Positions 48,146 through 60,037 of a DNA stretch of 64,000 nucleotides are shown piece by piece (position 1 is the stretch's first letter; every line of letters begins with the position of its first letter). The translations under genes and the position numbers were made by a program. The notes under the pieces were generated by a model. It saw only the letters and a list, made by a program, of their open reading frames with translations, did no database searches and was not told the DNA's origin. The DNA lies in the NCBI GenBank assembly GCA_050084985.1, contig JBITNC010000002.1, forward strand, positions 33,294,001 through 33,358,000. Reading direction: 5' to 3'. This DNA is from Nageia nagi (taxonomy: Eukaryota > Pinophyta).

Positions 48146-48840
48146 CTCCCCCTTAATGTAATATTAGGATAGAGCGAATAAGAGAGAAAATAAGAGAGTT
48201 CTCCTCCAAACAGATACAATGGAGATGCAAACTTTTTATATATTTATAAAGTAAGAAAGATCTACTTTGAAACTCACTACATTGCCAAATATAATAATTA
48301 ACTACAATCAATTTCAATGTACATGAAGTAATCATCCAATTGGAAGTCATGAAAAAGTCTCTAAGAGCCTGCATTCTTGAGGTAAGTAACCTGGAATCTC
48401 AAAGGAAGTTATAGGTCATAAGCAGCTCAAATAACAAGATTAGTTAGATGCAACATATTCATATCAACAAGGATAGATGAATCACTCAAATATCATTATG
48501 AACTGATCAATGGTGCACTATAAGTCATCATGAAGATGCCAAGCCAAAACTCATAGTCATCTGCTATATATAACACATGTTGATTATCATTATAAAATAG
48601 AGCATGCACATATGAGTTTTTCACATATGAATAATTGAATAGTTTCAAAAGACATATAAGAGTTCTTCACACATGGATAATTGAAGAATGCTAGATTGGC
48701 CAATCTTTAAAAATTTATACAACAAGTTCCTCAAATGGAGTAAATTTACGATGAAGGTGTACAACAAAATCAACACTATACAACACAAAAATCCTTCTAG
48801 AGGTGAAGTTATCATCACAAATATGAATTCAACATAAGAA
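48146..48840 (-). other. PPT and 3' UTR of element F
   Basis: Polypurine tract (reverse) at 48146-48157. Two imperfect copies of the ACATATGA-ATAATTGAA repeat unit are at 48600-48700, followed by one copy of the unit amplified in B (about 48720-48762). Confidence 0.75.
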
Positions 48841-48841
48841 T

Positions 48842-49440
48842 CTAAACTTCACTCCCCTTTGAAGGTAACTTCACCAACCCGATAGCATCCTTAAGTTTAT
48901 AAAACTGAGATTCTGGGAGTGGATTGGTGAACAAATAAGCAAAGTTCAAGGTGGATGGAAAATACTCTAGGTGTATGATGCCATAAAGAACTTTCTCCCT
49001 CATAAAATGGGCATGGATTTCCACATGTTTTATTCTCTGATGGAACATAGGATTCTTAGTCAAAGAAATAGCTGACTAATTATCTAAAGAAATCAAAGAT
49101 GAGCCACCTTGCTCATACTCAATTTCTTTTAGAATATGCCTTTGCCAAATTGCTTTTTGGGCTACAATAGACATGGCATGATATTCAAATTCTATGGTGG
49201 AAAGAGAAATAGTATGTTGCTTCTTGGAAGCCTAAGAGATGGCACCTGAACCAATGCTAAACACATACGCAAAGGTTGATTTTGTATCATCTCTATCTTC
49301 GTCATAGTTAGAATGTGAGAATCCAAAGAGAACAAATGAGGGTAACTTAGAATAATTGAGAGCAAGATCCTTAGTCCCTGAAACATACCTCAAGATTTTC
49401 TTAATAGCATTGATGTACTCAACATATGGTTTTTGCATGA
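48842..49440 (-). pseudogene. Element F RNase H
   Basis: Frames 48842-49063 and 49232-49438 cover the C-terminal tail (LFTNPLPESQF, ending SKGSEV) and the first catalytic part (DEDRDDTKSTFAYVFSIG). A TAG and frame changes separate them. Confidence 0.87.
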
Positions 49441-49513
49441 ATCATGCCATCAGATTCACTACAAAGGTAATATATAGCCTCAATATAGTCAAATACAAAA
49501 GACTACTAATTAA

Positions 49514-50350
49514 TTACTTATAAGCTGTAGCATCAGCTAATTGAGAGTTGGAGCTCAGAGAAATAGTGATTCCAAAAGAGACTAGGATTGTAGCATATCT
49601 ACATTCCTCCATTCCAAACTTTTGCAAGATGTCTGATATATACTTAGATTGATTGAGATAAGTACAATTCTTGTATTGATACACTTGCATTCCAAGATAG
49701 TAGTGCAAAAGATCAAAATCAATCATTTCAAATGTTTTCTTAAGTTTGGATATGCACTCTTGAATGATTTCATCATTATCCCCAGTAATCAAAAGATCAT
49801 CCACATAAAGGAGAATCAAAATCACATATTTTATTTGATTGAGCACATATAGATCGGATTCAAAAAAATACTTAGAGAAACTAATGTCTGTAAAATACCC
49901 TGAAATCTTTCTGTACCAGGCTCTAAGTGCTTGCTTAAGTCCATATAATGATTTCTTTAGCTTACACACAAAGGATTCTTTACCTTCCACAATAAATCCT
50001 TCTAGTTGATCCATGGAGATTTTCACATCTAAATCAACATTGAGAAATACACTCTTGATGTTAAGTTGAAAAACTTTCCATCCTTGAGCTACAAAAAGAG
50101 CAAAGATAATTCTCATAGTAGGCATCTTTGCCATGGGAGCGAAGGTTTCCTCATAGTCTACACCATATTTTTGAGCAAAACCTTTGGTTACTAACCTTCC
50201 TTTGTATTTCTCAATATCTCTAATTGAATTGAACTTGATCTTGTAGATTCACTTGTTGCCAATCATATTTTTTTCATTAAGATAAGAAACCAAATTCCAA
50301 GTTTTATTTTACATAAGTGCCTCATATTGCACTTTCATGGCTTCCATCCA
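49514..50350 (-). pseudogene. Element F reverse transcriptase
   Basis: The best-kept RT of the minus-strand copies: 206 open codons with VFQLNIKSVFLNVDLDV, KKSLYGLKQALRAWYRK and the catalytic ILLYVDDLLITGD at about 49785-49815. The N-terminal fingers (50134-50350) have stops. Confidence 0.9.
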
Positions 50351-50589
50351 GCACTCGTGCTTAGAAGCTTCTTTGAAGGTTGAAGGCTCATGCTTGTTGT
50401 CAATCTTGGAAAATAAAGATTTGTTCAAGGTCATGCTTCTTGTTACCTTTTGTGTTGGAGAATATTGTTTCTTAGGTTACTTGTCTACATCAATATCTAA
50501 CTAGCTAGGTGTAATTGAAAAGTCCTTTAGATCATCAACATCCTCATTAGAAGTAGATTATTTTGGAAGTTCATTGAACTTTACATCCT

Positions 50590-51300
50590 TTAAAATAAAC
50601 ATGGCTTTGTAAGATGGAGAGTAGAGCTTGCATCCTCTATATTGATTTTCATAACCCATAAAGATGAATTTTTTTAGCTCTTTTGTCTAACTTCTTTCTT
50701 TTTTCAGAAATAATATAGGAGAATGCTTCACAACCAAACACCCTAAGGTGTGAAATGTTAGGTTTTATTCCTGACCATACCTCAAAAGGAGTTTTATCCT
50801 AAATAGCTTTTGTGAGACACCAAATCAAGGTGTAAATAGTAGAACTCATAGCTTCACCCCATAAGAAACTAGAAAGATTATCCAGCATGCATCTAGCTAT
50901 TTCTATTTATCCTATTTTTTCTTTGGGCAACACCATTCTGCTAAGGAGTGTATAGAATTGTAAATTACCTCTTAATTCTATACTAAGCATAATATTCATT
51001 GAACTTATTGCTATTATATTCTCTTCCATTATTTGATCTCAACATCTTAATTTTAAGGTTAGTTTGATTTTCAACAAAGGCCTTAAAAACTTTAAAACTC
51101 TCAAAGGTTTGATCCTTGTGCTCAACTAGATACCCAAAGGTCATCCTACTAAGGTCATCAATGAAGGTTAAGACATAAGATGCTCCTCCAAGTGATTTAT
51201 TCTAAAATAGATCTATCAAATCTGAATGCACAAGTTAAAGAGGTTGAGATGTTCTTGCTGCCTTATCTTTTTCAAACTTTTATCTATGCATCTTGCCAAG
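50590..51300 (-). pseudogene. Element F integrase
   Basis: Recognisable by alignment with B and D: the PNISHLRVFGCEAF-like segment near 50700-50760 and the core near 51000-51200. Stops are frequent; the longest open piece is under 60 codons. Confidence 0.78.
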
Positions 51301-52818
51301 AATGTGCTTCTCGCATAGACCAACTGAAGAAGAAATCGAAGGCAAACTTTTACCAAGTTTTTGGTCTTTCATGACTTAAATACTCTTATGGTTAAGGTGT
51401 CCTAAATGTTGGTGCTAAAGATTGCCTCTAGAACACACACTAGTAGCAAGACATGTCTATGATGGAATTTGATCCATAATGTAGAGGTTATATTTCACTA
51501 ATCATTTAACCAAAGTGGCAAGTCTTTTCTTAATGCACTAGGATTAAGAGTTGAACTCAAATGATTACCTTTTTCTAGCAACTTGGATCATGAAGAGAAG
51601 GTTCATCCTTAACTTAGGAACATAGTGAACATTTTCAAGAACCTTTGTTTGATTCAACACACTCTCAATTCTTTGGAATTCAAGGGTAGAGTTATCACCT
51701 ATCACAACCACATCTTTTCTATACTTATGAAAGTTTTCAAACTTTTCTTTTTCAAAGCATAGGTGATTAGTGCAACCAAAATCAACAATCCAATCAGATG
51801 AAAAAGAGCGAGACATAAAGTAGAGCATCGTAGTAAAACTAACTTGAATATTCTTCTTTCCTTTAAAGTTATTTACATTTCCATTACCTTTATTATTTTT
51901 TTCTCTTTCTTTTTATATAAATTAACTTCTTTTTGACCTTGGATGCCATAATAATTACAATTATCATCAAAATTTTCTTTAAGATAAAGATTATTTGCTT
52001 TGCCTTTTCCATCTCTTTGTTTGAAGTGGTTGTTGTTGCCATTATTCTTATTACTATTGTTATTATTCTTGTTGTTGCCATTATTCTTATTGCTATTGTT
52101 GTTATTCTTGTTGTTGCCATTATTTTCATTATTCTTGCTGTTGTAGCCATTGCTTTTTTTCTCAAAGTTTTTAGAAGAAGAAGAATAAGATTTTTTATGA
52201 TGGTTGAACTTCTTTTTGAAAGGTGTTTTGGTTGCTCTAAGAGCAATGTTATTATCATTATTATCATTAAGAGAAGAAATCAACATCTTTTTCTCATGCT
52301 TCAAAAGGAGCATAGAAAGGTTCTCAAAGGAGAAGATTTCTTATTCATCATCAAGCCTTATTTCCATAACCATCATAAAATTTTCAAACTTTGAAGAAAG
52401 ACTTTGAAGAATGATGAAGACTATGAACTCATAATTGATCCACTTGCACCCATAAATAACAAGTTTGATCTTTAGATCAATGATTTATTCAAGTAGATAG
52501 CCACATTTTCATCTTCCCCTTGACAAGATTGAAGTAACTTTTGAAGAATGGTAAACCGTCTTGAAAACTTTGAACCAAGGTAGATTTGCTTAAGCTTATC
52601 CCAAGCTTCTTTTATTGAGGTTAAAGAAAAAATCATCAGAAGCATATCATCTAAAATTGCATGATAAATCATGGAGGTTTTCAACTTATTTTTTATGTTA
52701 TAAGCCTCTAATGCCTTCTCATCTATAGGAGGTACAAGTTTCTCATTCACTATTTACCAAAACTCCTTTGCCTATAATTCAACTCTCATCCGTAGTTTCC
52801 AAATACCAAATTTGGAAT
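51301..52818 (-). pseudogene. Element F protease and gag (3' broken)
   Basis: 51565-51828 holds the protease with WIVDFGCTNHL, where Phe replaces Ser of the DSG triad. 51873-52313 is the gag basic region, which has a long Asn-rich stretch (about 52030-52130) built from repeats of ATTATTCTTATTGCT and GTTGTTGCC on the plus strand. 52472-52750 is the helical gag domain (KALEAYNIKNKLKTSMIYH). The N-terminal end of gag is cut off by the insertion at 52819. Confidence 0.87.
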
Positions 52819-52824
52819 TGTTGA

Positions 52825-52862
52825 TTAGGATTGTGTAATATATGCACTGCGAACAATCCTAA
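52825..52862. promoter_or_regulatory. Hairpin at the LTR edge
   Basis: TTAGGATTGT (52825-52834) and ACAATCCTAA (52853-52862) form a perfect 10-bp inverted repeat around an 18-base loop, six bases inside the LTR end. Confidence 0.8.
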
Positions 52863-52943
52863 CCAAAGTAAATCAAGAACAGACTATGGTGACAGTCTGA
52901 TCTCCGGAGAAGGTCGGTTCCTTATACATTGGGTATAGGAGAA

Positions 52944-53085
52944 GTAACAGGAAAGAAAGTAAAAAGAGTATAGTGCGAGTAATTTAAGCAAAAAGCTTAG
53001 GGTAACAGGAAAGAAAATAAAAAGGAGTAGAGCGCAAGGAATTTAAGCAAAAAGGCTTAGGGTAACAAGAGAGAAAGCAAAGGTG
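52944..53085. repeat. ~59-bp tandem repeat in the Gypsy LTR
   Basis: Two and a half copies starting with GTAACAGGAAAGAAA-type words at 52944, 53002 and 53062, each also carrying AATTTAAGCAAAAAGCTTAGG. Confidence 0.85.
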
Positions 53086-53599
53086 GATCACTAGTTCAGC
53101 GCGGGCTTTCACAGTGTGTGAAACCTTAATCTGAATCTAGTGTAGCAGCTACAATACAAGCTCTCACTCTCTAATAGTTTCCCAACTTTACTCTACCATG
53201 TAGCAGACACAGTTATACTAGCAGCTCGTGATTACCATTCAAGAAATAAGCCAAGCTACCACGATGTAACCAAATTAAGAATGACAATTACGAGTGCTAG
53301 ACAAGAAAGGTCAAGATGGTATCATATTACTGATAAAAACTATAGGTCTTCGAGAACAAATGTAAAGAGCAATACTAGGGCTTTCGACCCTTCTTTCACT
53401 TTATTTTCATATACTTATACTGAAGCAACAACAGTTACAAGAATTGCAGAACAGAAATGTTTACAAAATAGCTTCAAGATTCTAGCCTTCTTTTAGCTGA
53501 TACTACCTACATACGCCACTTGGTAGAATATTACAAAACTGGGTAGATTGTAGATGATACGGCTTCTTGATGACTATGATCTGACTTCTCGTTGTCCTC

Positions 53600-54440
53600 G
53601 TCTCTTTTGGGATATTCTATTTACTGGCTCTGGCTATTTGATCTCTCTTTGCTGTTCTCATCTCTACATTTCGGAATGCTCTATTCACTGGCTCTAGATA
53701 TTTGATCACTCCTTGCTGACCTCATCACTTCTGGGACCTGATTTCATTAAAAAATGTGAACATCGTTCTCCCGTGACATCATCTTCATACTTTCGGAATG
53801 CTCTACTCACTTTCTCTGGAACCCGAGCTTTTCCACAACTGAGCTTTTATCATTTCATTTTGGAACGCTTTATCTACTAACTTCGACCTTTTTAATCACC
53901 CCTTGCTGATCTCATCATCTTCGGAACCCGATCTTTACCAAAATGTGACTATCTTATCCTCTGTGACATCATCATCTTATTCCAGAATGCTTTACTTCCG
54001 GAACACTTAATTTTCAGGCTCCGACTTCTTTGATTATCTCTTGTTGACCTCATCACTTCCGGGACCCAGTTTCATTCAAAAATGTGAACATTATCCTCCC
54101 GTGACATCATCTTCATACTTCCGGAATGTTTTACTCACTTTCTCTGGAACTTGGGCTTTTTCACAACTGAGCTTTAGCCCTTCTTCTGTGATGTTGTCAT
54201 TTCATTCTGGAATGCTTTATTTACTGACTCTAGCTTATTAATTCCCCTTGCTGACATCATCTTTTTTGGAACCCAATTTCATTCAAAATTATGAACATTG
54301 TCCTCCCCATGACATCATCTTCATGCTTCCAGAATGTTTTACTCACCGTCTCCAGCTATTTGATCACTCCTCGTTGACCTCATCACTTCCGGGATCCGAT
54401 TTTGGGTTAAGGCCCGAAATTGCTGACATCATCTCTTCTG
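53600..54440. repeat. Higher-order ~330-bp tandem repeat in the Gypsy LTR
   Basis: The word GACCTCATCACTTC recurs at 53718, 54046 and 54376 (328 and 330 bp apart), and between these sits a related half-unit (53908, 54253). The units also share GTGACATCATCTTCATAC and CACTTTCTCTGGAAC. A shorter ~63-bp precursor repeat is at 53620-53720. Confidence 0.9.
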
Positions 54441-54612
54441 GAACCCGGGTTACTCAACATTAACTTCAAGGGGCTTTTCTTCTTTCATAATGGTAATCAT
54501 TTTCAGAAACGGTTCTTAAACCCATTATGATTATGCTTAGCTTAAGTCACCTCCGGAAGTGATCATACTTTCAAAAAACCTTAGAGTAGTGATTATGTAT
54601 TAATATACATTT

Positions 54613-54630
54613 TGGCGACATCTATGGGAA
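54613..54630 (+). other. Tat-like primer binding site
   Basis: TGGCGACATCTATGGGAA three bases inside the LTR end. It resembles the primer site known in Tat/Ogre elements, with the conserved TGGCGAC. It is on the plus strand, although the coding region to its right is on the minus strand. Confidence 0.55.
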
Positions 54631-54698
54631 AATTTTGCCAATTTACTAAGAAATTTTAGAACCCAGAATCTTATTTGAATGAATCAAAGAATCAGACT

Positions 54699-57600
54699 TC
54701 AATTCTGCATACTCAGGAGTTGCTGAACCTTACTCCAGTCTATGAGGATCCCGAAAAAATCCTTTAGCCTTGCATGGGCTAAAGCTGTAGTGTTCAAAAT
54801 TTCATAAGACACATGAGCATATTTTCTCAACAATTGCTGAATGCGAAAGCTGCCATCTACCAAAGAATCAAAGAATTTTATCAAATTGGTTTCATCGAAT
54901 GAAACCAGGAGCATATCAATGTCATTAGTGCTTTCAATCCTGCTCTATAGACCACTCAAAAACTTAGCTTCAGGGACAAGCGAGCTGTCACTTCTCCATA
55001 ACTCTGGGACTCCGAATGCATTTAATCATTGAATCTCTGACTTCATGCTTTCCATTTCTTGTGTCCGGCATGGGATATTACTCTTGATCTCCTGACACAC
55101 CCATTTCCCCCTCATTGGGTAGTCAATTGCTGTCATGAGCTCCACTCAATCATCGACATTATAAGCTCGTAGCTTTTCATTCGAGAGGCTGTTTAGCATC
55201 TTATTTGCTTGCTTGGCCTATTCTAAGATGGGATTCAAAATATTCTCGCATTTGGTGACCTCAACCTCGAGCCTTTTGAGCTCTGATAAACATGATTCTA
55301 CATGGTCTCTCAGATGAATCAAATCTTTGATTTCCTGCGCCCTCAGCTCCCAAAATCATTTTTTTATATTTAACAAAAAGGATTTGTCTACCTTATTTAC
55401 ATTCATACTTGATTGGAGTTGCGCTATGTTGGCATTCAAACCGCCAATCTCTGCTACTCTGGCCGCTATCTCAGCATCTCTCTGAGATATGATGGCATCT
55501 TTTTGGCTCAAAGTGTCTGCTGTAGGGACTGTTGCTAAACTAGCCTTCAAAATTGATATATTATTTTCAACAGCTTTCAATTTTAATTTCTGAGTGTCTA
55601 ACTGCTGCTTCATAGCTTCATGGGCCTTTTACAGCTTATTGTACTTGACCTCCAATTTTGTCAGCTCTGATATGTTGAGGTTTACTGCAGTCTGCAAGAG
55701 CTCATTTTTATCACTCTGGGATATGCTTCGTGTGTCAATTTTTACCTGAGTGTTCATGGAGGAGAGATCACTTTGCCCTTCTTGGGGTTCTTGGGCAATA
55801 GCCATTTCAAGCACCTTATGCTTCGGGTCCATTGAAGTCCGGAGCCTTACCGGATTATCCAGAACTGGGAGCTTCTTGACCTGCTTCTGTATCCATGCAT
55901 CTCGTCCCTGTTTCATCTGTTGGTACTGCTGCATGATGTCGTCCATAGATACTTGTTGCTCAGATATCATAATGAATGGAGATCCGATGCTCAACTCCTG
56001 AGAGGAGGAGGCCACGATTTGCTGTGTTGGTGTCATAGGGCTAGCTTGACTGGGCTTGGGGACACTACTACCGGATGGATAAACGGTAGGAAGAGCTGGA
56101 ATGGAGGGAGGAGAAGATGACGGAGGCAAAGATGGCAAAGGTGATGAAGGTATTGTGGTGACGCTAGTGATGGGGGGAACTTGTGAGCTGGATGTGAGGG
56201 GAAGGGAGCTTTGCCATTGAATAGGCGGTGGTGGTGTTATGAGAGATTGGACGGGTGAAGCTGGAATGACTGCTGGAATTTGTGGAAGTGAACTTGGAAT
56301 GGAAATGGACGTGGTAGGAATAGATAGAGCAGGAGTAAGAGAAACAGGGGAAGAGGGAGTAGAGAGCATACCTGATGGAGTAGGGCTCCTTCTTCTTCTC
56401 TTTGGCAGTGGTGGGAGTGGTGCCATCTCCTTTTGGACTTTCCTTTTAACAGTATACACCTTCCCGGGCCTCCTAGCTGCTATTTCCATGGAAACCTCCC
56501 TGGTTCCTCCCTCGGGTCGCTCCTCTTGAGCTAATGCTTGGGACATTGCAGGTCCCTGCTCTCCCTCCTTATCACTATCATCTGAACTTTCACTTGCAAG
56601 GACGTTTGTAGGATGTTCCATTCTCCACATCTCCTCAAATTTCTCATCTAAATCAGAATCTAGAGGGGTATTTCGATTTCTAAACTCAATCTGGTATTGA
56701 GTGAAGGCAGCTATTTTTTCTTCACTCCATCTCTGATCTCTTAAGGTTTTCAAAGACTTTTTGGAGATGGAGTCTGTTCTTGGGTCAAAATTTGTCTTTT
56801 TACTGTAAAAACTCAACCATGGTGGCAATAAATCTTTAGTAATCAAGGCAATGGGCATTACCTTATCTTCATGTTCCAGGTTTTACCATTTAAGCAGCTC
56901 CGGCCTGGATTCAGCTTTGAAACTCGGGGGTTTGGGCTGGCCCCTCAACCTCTTGCCAAAGATATCCTTGGGATCATATAGCAAATACTGACTAAGTTCT
57001 TTCAATTTTAAATTCAACAATTTACCTTTTAATTGTTCATTTGCTCCCCTGCTTTGAAGCACCAAGTCATGCACTTTATGAGGAAGGGCATAAACTATCC
57101 TCTTCTTTCCTGCAGCTTCGTATTTAGAATCTATATAATCCATTTGTCTGGCGTATTCCATGCTGAAAACCCAATCCGTTACATGGACCGGTAGTAAGAA
57201 AGGAGCCCTAGAAAACCCATAAAGCCTGATGAAAGTCCCCTCCTCTATGAATAACTAATCCCCGGTCTCTCCATGTGGCATCCGGAGGTAAAGCTTAGAA
57301 GCTGTTGATAATCTTGGAACTACGGGGATAAATAAATTCATTGCAGGAACCAAAAAGCTTTCTACAAAGAAGTAATAATCCGCTGAAGACCTCACCTCCT
57401 CAGTCCATTGGTCCACTAGCTTCTGAGACCCTCTTTCATTAGTCTGAACCAAAGTTAAATTCTTGAAAACATCGGTATTCTGATGAATCATCATCCAAAT
57501 AATGTGTGACACATACAAAAAATGAAATCCCTCACTAATCTTTTCTAACTGTTCAGATATTCCATCTGAAAGTGCAATGGCCCAGTCATACATTGTAGGA

Positions 57601-58214
57601 GAGTTTGGATGGGAAATCTGGTATGCAATAGCTAATTTTGAGGGCGAGACATACCTATCTATCTCTTTGCCTGCTGCTATGGCCAACATGGATAATAATA
57701 ATTGTAGATGCATAGAAAAATTAGAGAGTGGGAGCTCAGAACTGGGGAAATCCATAAACTTTACAGTCCCAGCTGCATTTTTATTTAGCCAGGTCATGAT
57801 ATTTGCTCTCAGATTGGAACTGGGGGTCATATACCAATCAATGTGCACAAGGGAATGCATAGGGGAGGGTGGATTAAAAGCTTTTGCTATTGAAATGGAA
57901 TCCAAATTTAAGATAGTTCTACCTTGCAAGTCTTTGACTATCCTAGTTGCAGGATCAAATGCCCCCTTTATAAACTCTATCAACTCAGGAGCAGGAAAGC
58001 ATCTATGGGGAATAAAATACATAAGACCCGACCCCATTGGTGAATGTGCTATATGATTAAAACTGAAGTTTGGGCACTTACCTTCAGCTGTGCCCTTGGG
58101 GTTCTTATTTTGAGTTGTAATTTCAGTATCCCACAATAAATCCATGGAGTCCGTTATTTTTCTTACTGTCTTCATCGATGATCCTGAGCTCATTTCTGTT
58201 TGCTTGTGCTGCAC
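54699..58214 (-). pseudogene. Long unknown ORF after integrase (~1,170 codons)
   Basis: A single minus-strand reading frame spans 3.5 kb from MQHKQTEMSSGSSM at 58214 to a TGA at 54699. It has about seven scattered in-frame stops (for example near 57254, 56881, 55627, 55354, 55220) but no frameshift. I do not recognise the family. Residues about 1-440 look globular (LVHIDWYMTPSSN, YDWAIALSDGISEQLEKISE). Residues 440-620 include charged text and KKSLKTLRDQRWSEEKIAAF. Around residues 580-740 it is strongly Pro/Ser/Thr-rich (IPSSPLPSLPPSSSPPSIP). Residues 740-1100 are rich in heptads (ISQRDAEIAARVAEIGGLNA). No signal peptide or membrane segment is seen, so it does not look like an env. It follows the integrase by about 470 bp. 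It may be a third gene of the element, or an antisense frame relative to the LTR at 52819-54609. Confidence 0.6.
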
Positions 58215-58680
58215 TTATCAACTCTTCTTATCTCACTTCTGTCACCCCTAACCAATACTTTGCTTTACTCGAATTCTTCCGCTATATTCCACGGCTCCTA
58301 GCAATGTGCAGTAGATACTAGTTTCACAAATTTGTAAGCGAATACTTCTTATGAATTCTGGAATTAGGTATTTTGGCGAGTAGTGCTCTTGGTCCTTTTA
58401 TAACTCCTTTCTTTGATTGATGCACAATCTCTTGAAACGTGCACAATATCCTCACAGATAGTAGCATTAATAACCGATTTGATATTATGCGCTCTTTTCG
58501 GAACTCCAAGATTTGATTTTCCATACCCTTTTGGAAACTTCAATTCTGTCGATGCAAAAGTACAACTACCACTAAGTTACTTAATAAATAACTGATAACC
58601 ATAACGATAACTTGAAATAAATGCAAATGGCACACTATTTACAATATGTATACAAAAACATATATTTTTTTTCAAAAACA
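58215..58680. other. Spacer between integrase and long ORF
   Basis: About 470 bp with no retained frame. The 60-66 codon frames seen on both strands are not supported by any family. A poly-A-like run (TTTTTTTTC) is at 58661-58670. Confidence 0.5.
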
Positions 58681-58687
58681 ATCACTG

Positions 58688-60007
58688 TCCCGCGCTTGCG
58701 GTCTTGTATTGCTTTAGGTGCTATCCATTAACTGAAATCGGTAATTTGCACCCATTTAATTTAGCCAGCTCAAAGGCTTTTTCCCCAATGCATTTAGCTA
58801 CTACATAGGGTTTGGACCACATGGATTCAAATTTTTTGTGTTTCCCTGGTTTAGCTCTATCCTCATCCCATTTCAATACTAAATCTCCTTCTCTAAAAGT
58901 ATCCGAAGTTGATTTTCGACCATCAAACCATCTTTTTACTATTTCATTTCTTCTCCGGAGGTCTTGATATGATTGATTCCGGAGCTCTTCTAGATGCAAC
59001 AGTTCATTCATCCAAACCTTGAGAGATTCAAAATCCTCACCATATTCCTGCAAAACTTTTAAAATCAGAAGCTCAAAATGACTTGGTAATACCGCCCTTT
59101 TACCGTATACCAATGTATATGGACTGGTTTTAATGGCTGACTTTACTATGATCCTATCTGCCCACAATGCCCAATTGAGCTTTTCGTGCCAAGTCCGGGG
59201 ATTATCCTCCACTGTTCTTTTGAGAATCCAAATCAAATTTTTGTTTATGGACTCAGCCAAACCATTACCCTGGGGGTAATAATTTGAGGAAGTTTTCCAG
59301 TAGATACCTAATCTCATAGCAAAATCAATAACTTTAGCTCCTACGAATGCCAAACCATTATCCAAAATTATCATTTGAGGAACACCATACCTGGTAATTA
59401 ACTTTTCCACAAATTTCAGAACAGTCTTCTGATTCGCCTCTTTTACGGCCTCTGCTTCCGCCCATCTGGTAAAAAAGTCTGTAGCAGTAAGGATGAATTT
59501 ATTTTCAAAAGAGGAATTTGGATTGATGACTCCGATAAAATCCAGCCCCCACTGTTGGAAGGGTTCTTCTACTTGGATTGGTTTCAATGGTAATGCCACA
59601 TTTCTCTTTCTTCCCACATACCTCTGACACTTCTCACAATTTTGTGCCTTTGCAAAAGCCTCTTTGAACATAGTGGACCAATAATATCCTGCCTGAATGA
59701 TCTTACCCACTATCATGTATCTGGAGTAGTGACCTCCAGACTCTCTGAAATGAAACTCTTCAATGAGCTTAGCTGACTTTGTCACTGGTACACATCTTAG
59801 CAAAACACCATCGTGATTTCTCCTATAAAGTATCTGATCTATCTCCGTGTAATTTTGGGTGTGTATCTTGAATCGCCTTCTTTGGGATGCATTCATGTTT
59901 TCTGGTAGTTTTTCGGTCTCAAAATATTTACTTAATTGCTCCATCCAATCCTTTGTCGTATCTCTGGGTATGGATTCTGGGGTTACTTGTTCAGCAAAGC
60001 ATACCAT
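58688..60007 (-). pseudogene. Gypsy integrase
   Basis: Nearly intact integrase, 428 codons from 60007. The zinc-binding part has HFRESGGH and CEKC (about 59610-59760). The catalytic triad is present: Asp in GLDFIGVI, Asp in ILDNGLAFVG, Glu in GNGLAESINKN. The C-terminal GPY/F-like module reads FESMWSKPYVVAKCI. The open frame ends at a TAG at 58721, in place of a codon in NG-HLKQYK; the true end is probably about 58688. No chromodomain follows, as in the Tat lineage. Confidence 0.93.
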
Positions 60008-60037
60008 CTCCTTTTCCGGTATCGTAGGTTTTGCAAG

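Larger units (their letters stand above)
47647..52818 (-). mobile_element. Ty1/Copia element F, truncated in gag
   Basis: Minus-strand member of the A-D family. It has a 3' LTR (47647-48145), PPT (reverse, 48146-48157), 3' UTR, RNase H, RT, integrase, protease and most of gag. The gag match stops at about 52818 (TTTGGAAT), where elements A and D continue; a Gypsy-type LTR begins at the next base. Leader and 5' LTR must lie beyond the right edge or be lost. Confidence 0.9.
52819..54609 (+). repeat. Long LTR of a Ty3/Gypsy Tat-type element
   Basis: About 1.79 kb that begins TGTTGATTAGG exactly at the break in element F and ends TAATATACA. On its inner side comes TTTTGGCGACATCTATGGG, which resembles the Tat/Ogre primer site (TGGCGACTCYGYTGGGGA). 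By that criterion the LTR is in plus orientation. It contains two tandem repeat blocks (52944-53085 and 53600-54440) and a terminal hairpin. The paired LTR is outside the window, so the ends are inferred. Confidence 0.7.

Noticed and set aside
51933-52394. 153-codon plus-strand frame over gag of element F
   Set aside because: Antisense shadow of the Asn-repeat gag tract; hydrophobic only because of complementary codons.
54041-54463. Two ~70-codon plus-strand frames starting MLTSS
   Set aside because: They are two copies of the LTR tandem repeat being read in the same phase, not genes.
57577-58056. 159-codon plus-strand frame opposite the long unknown ORF
   Set aside because: Overlaps the better supported minus-strand frame and has no features of its own.
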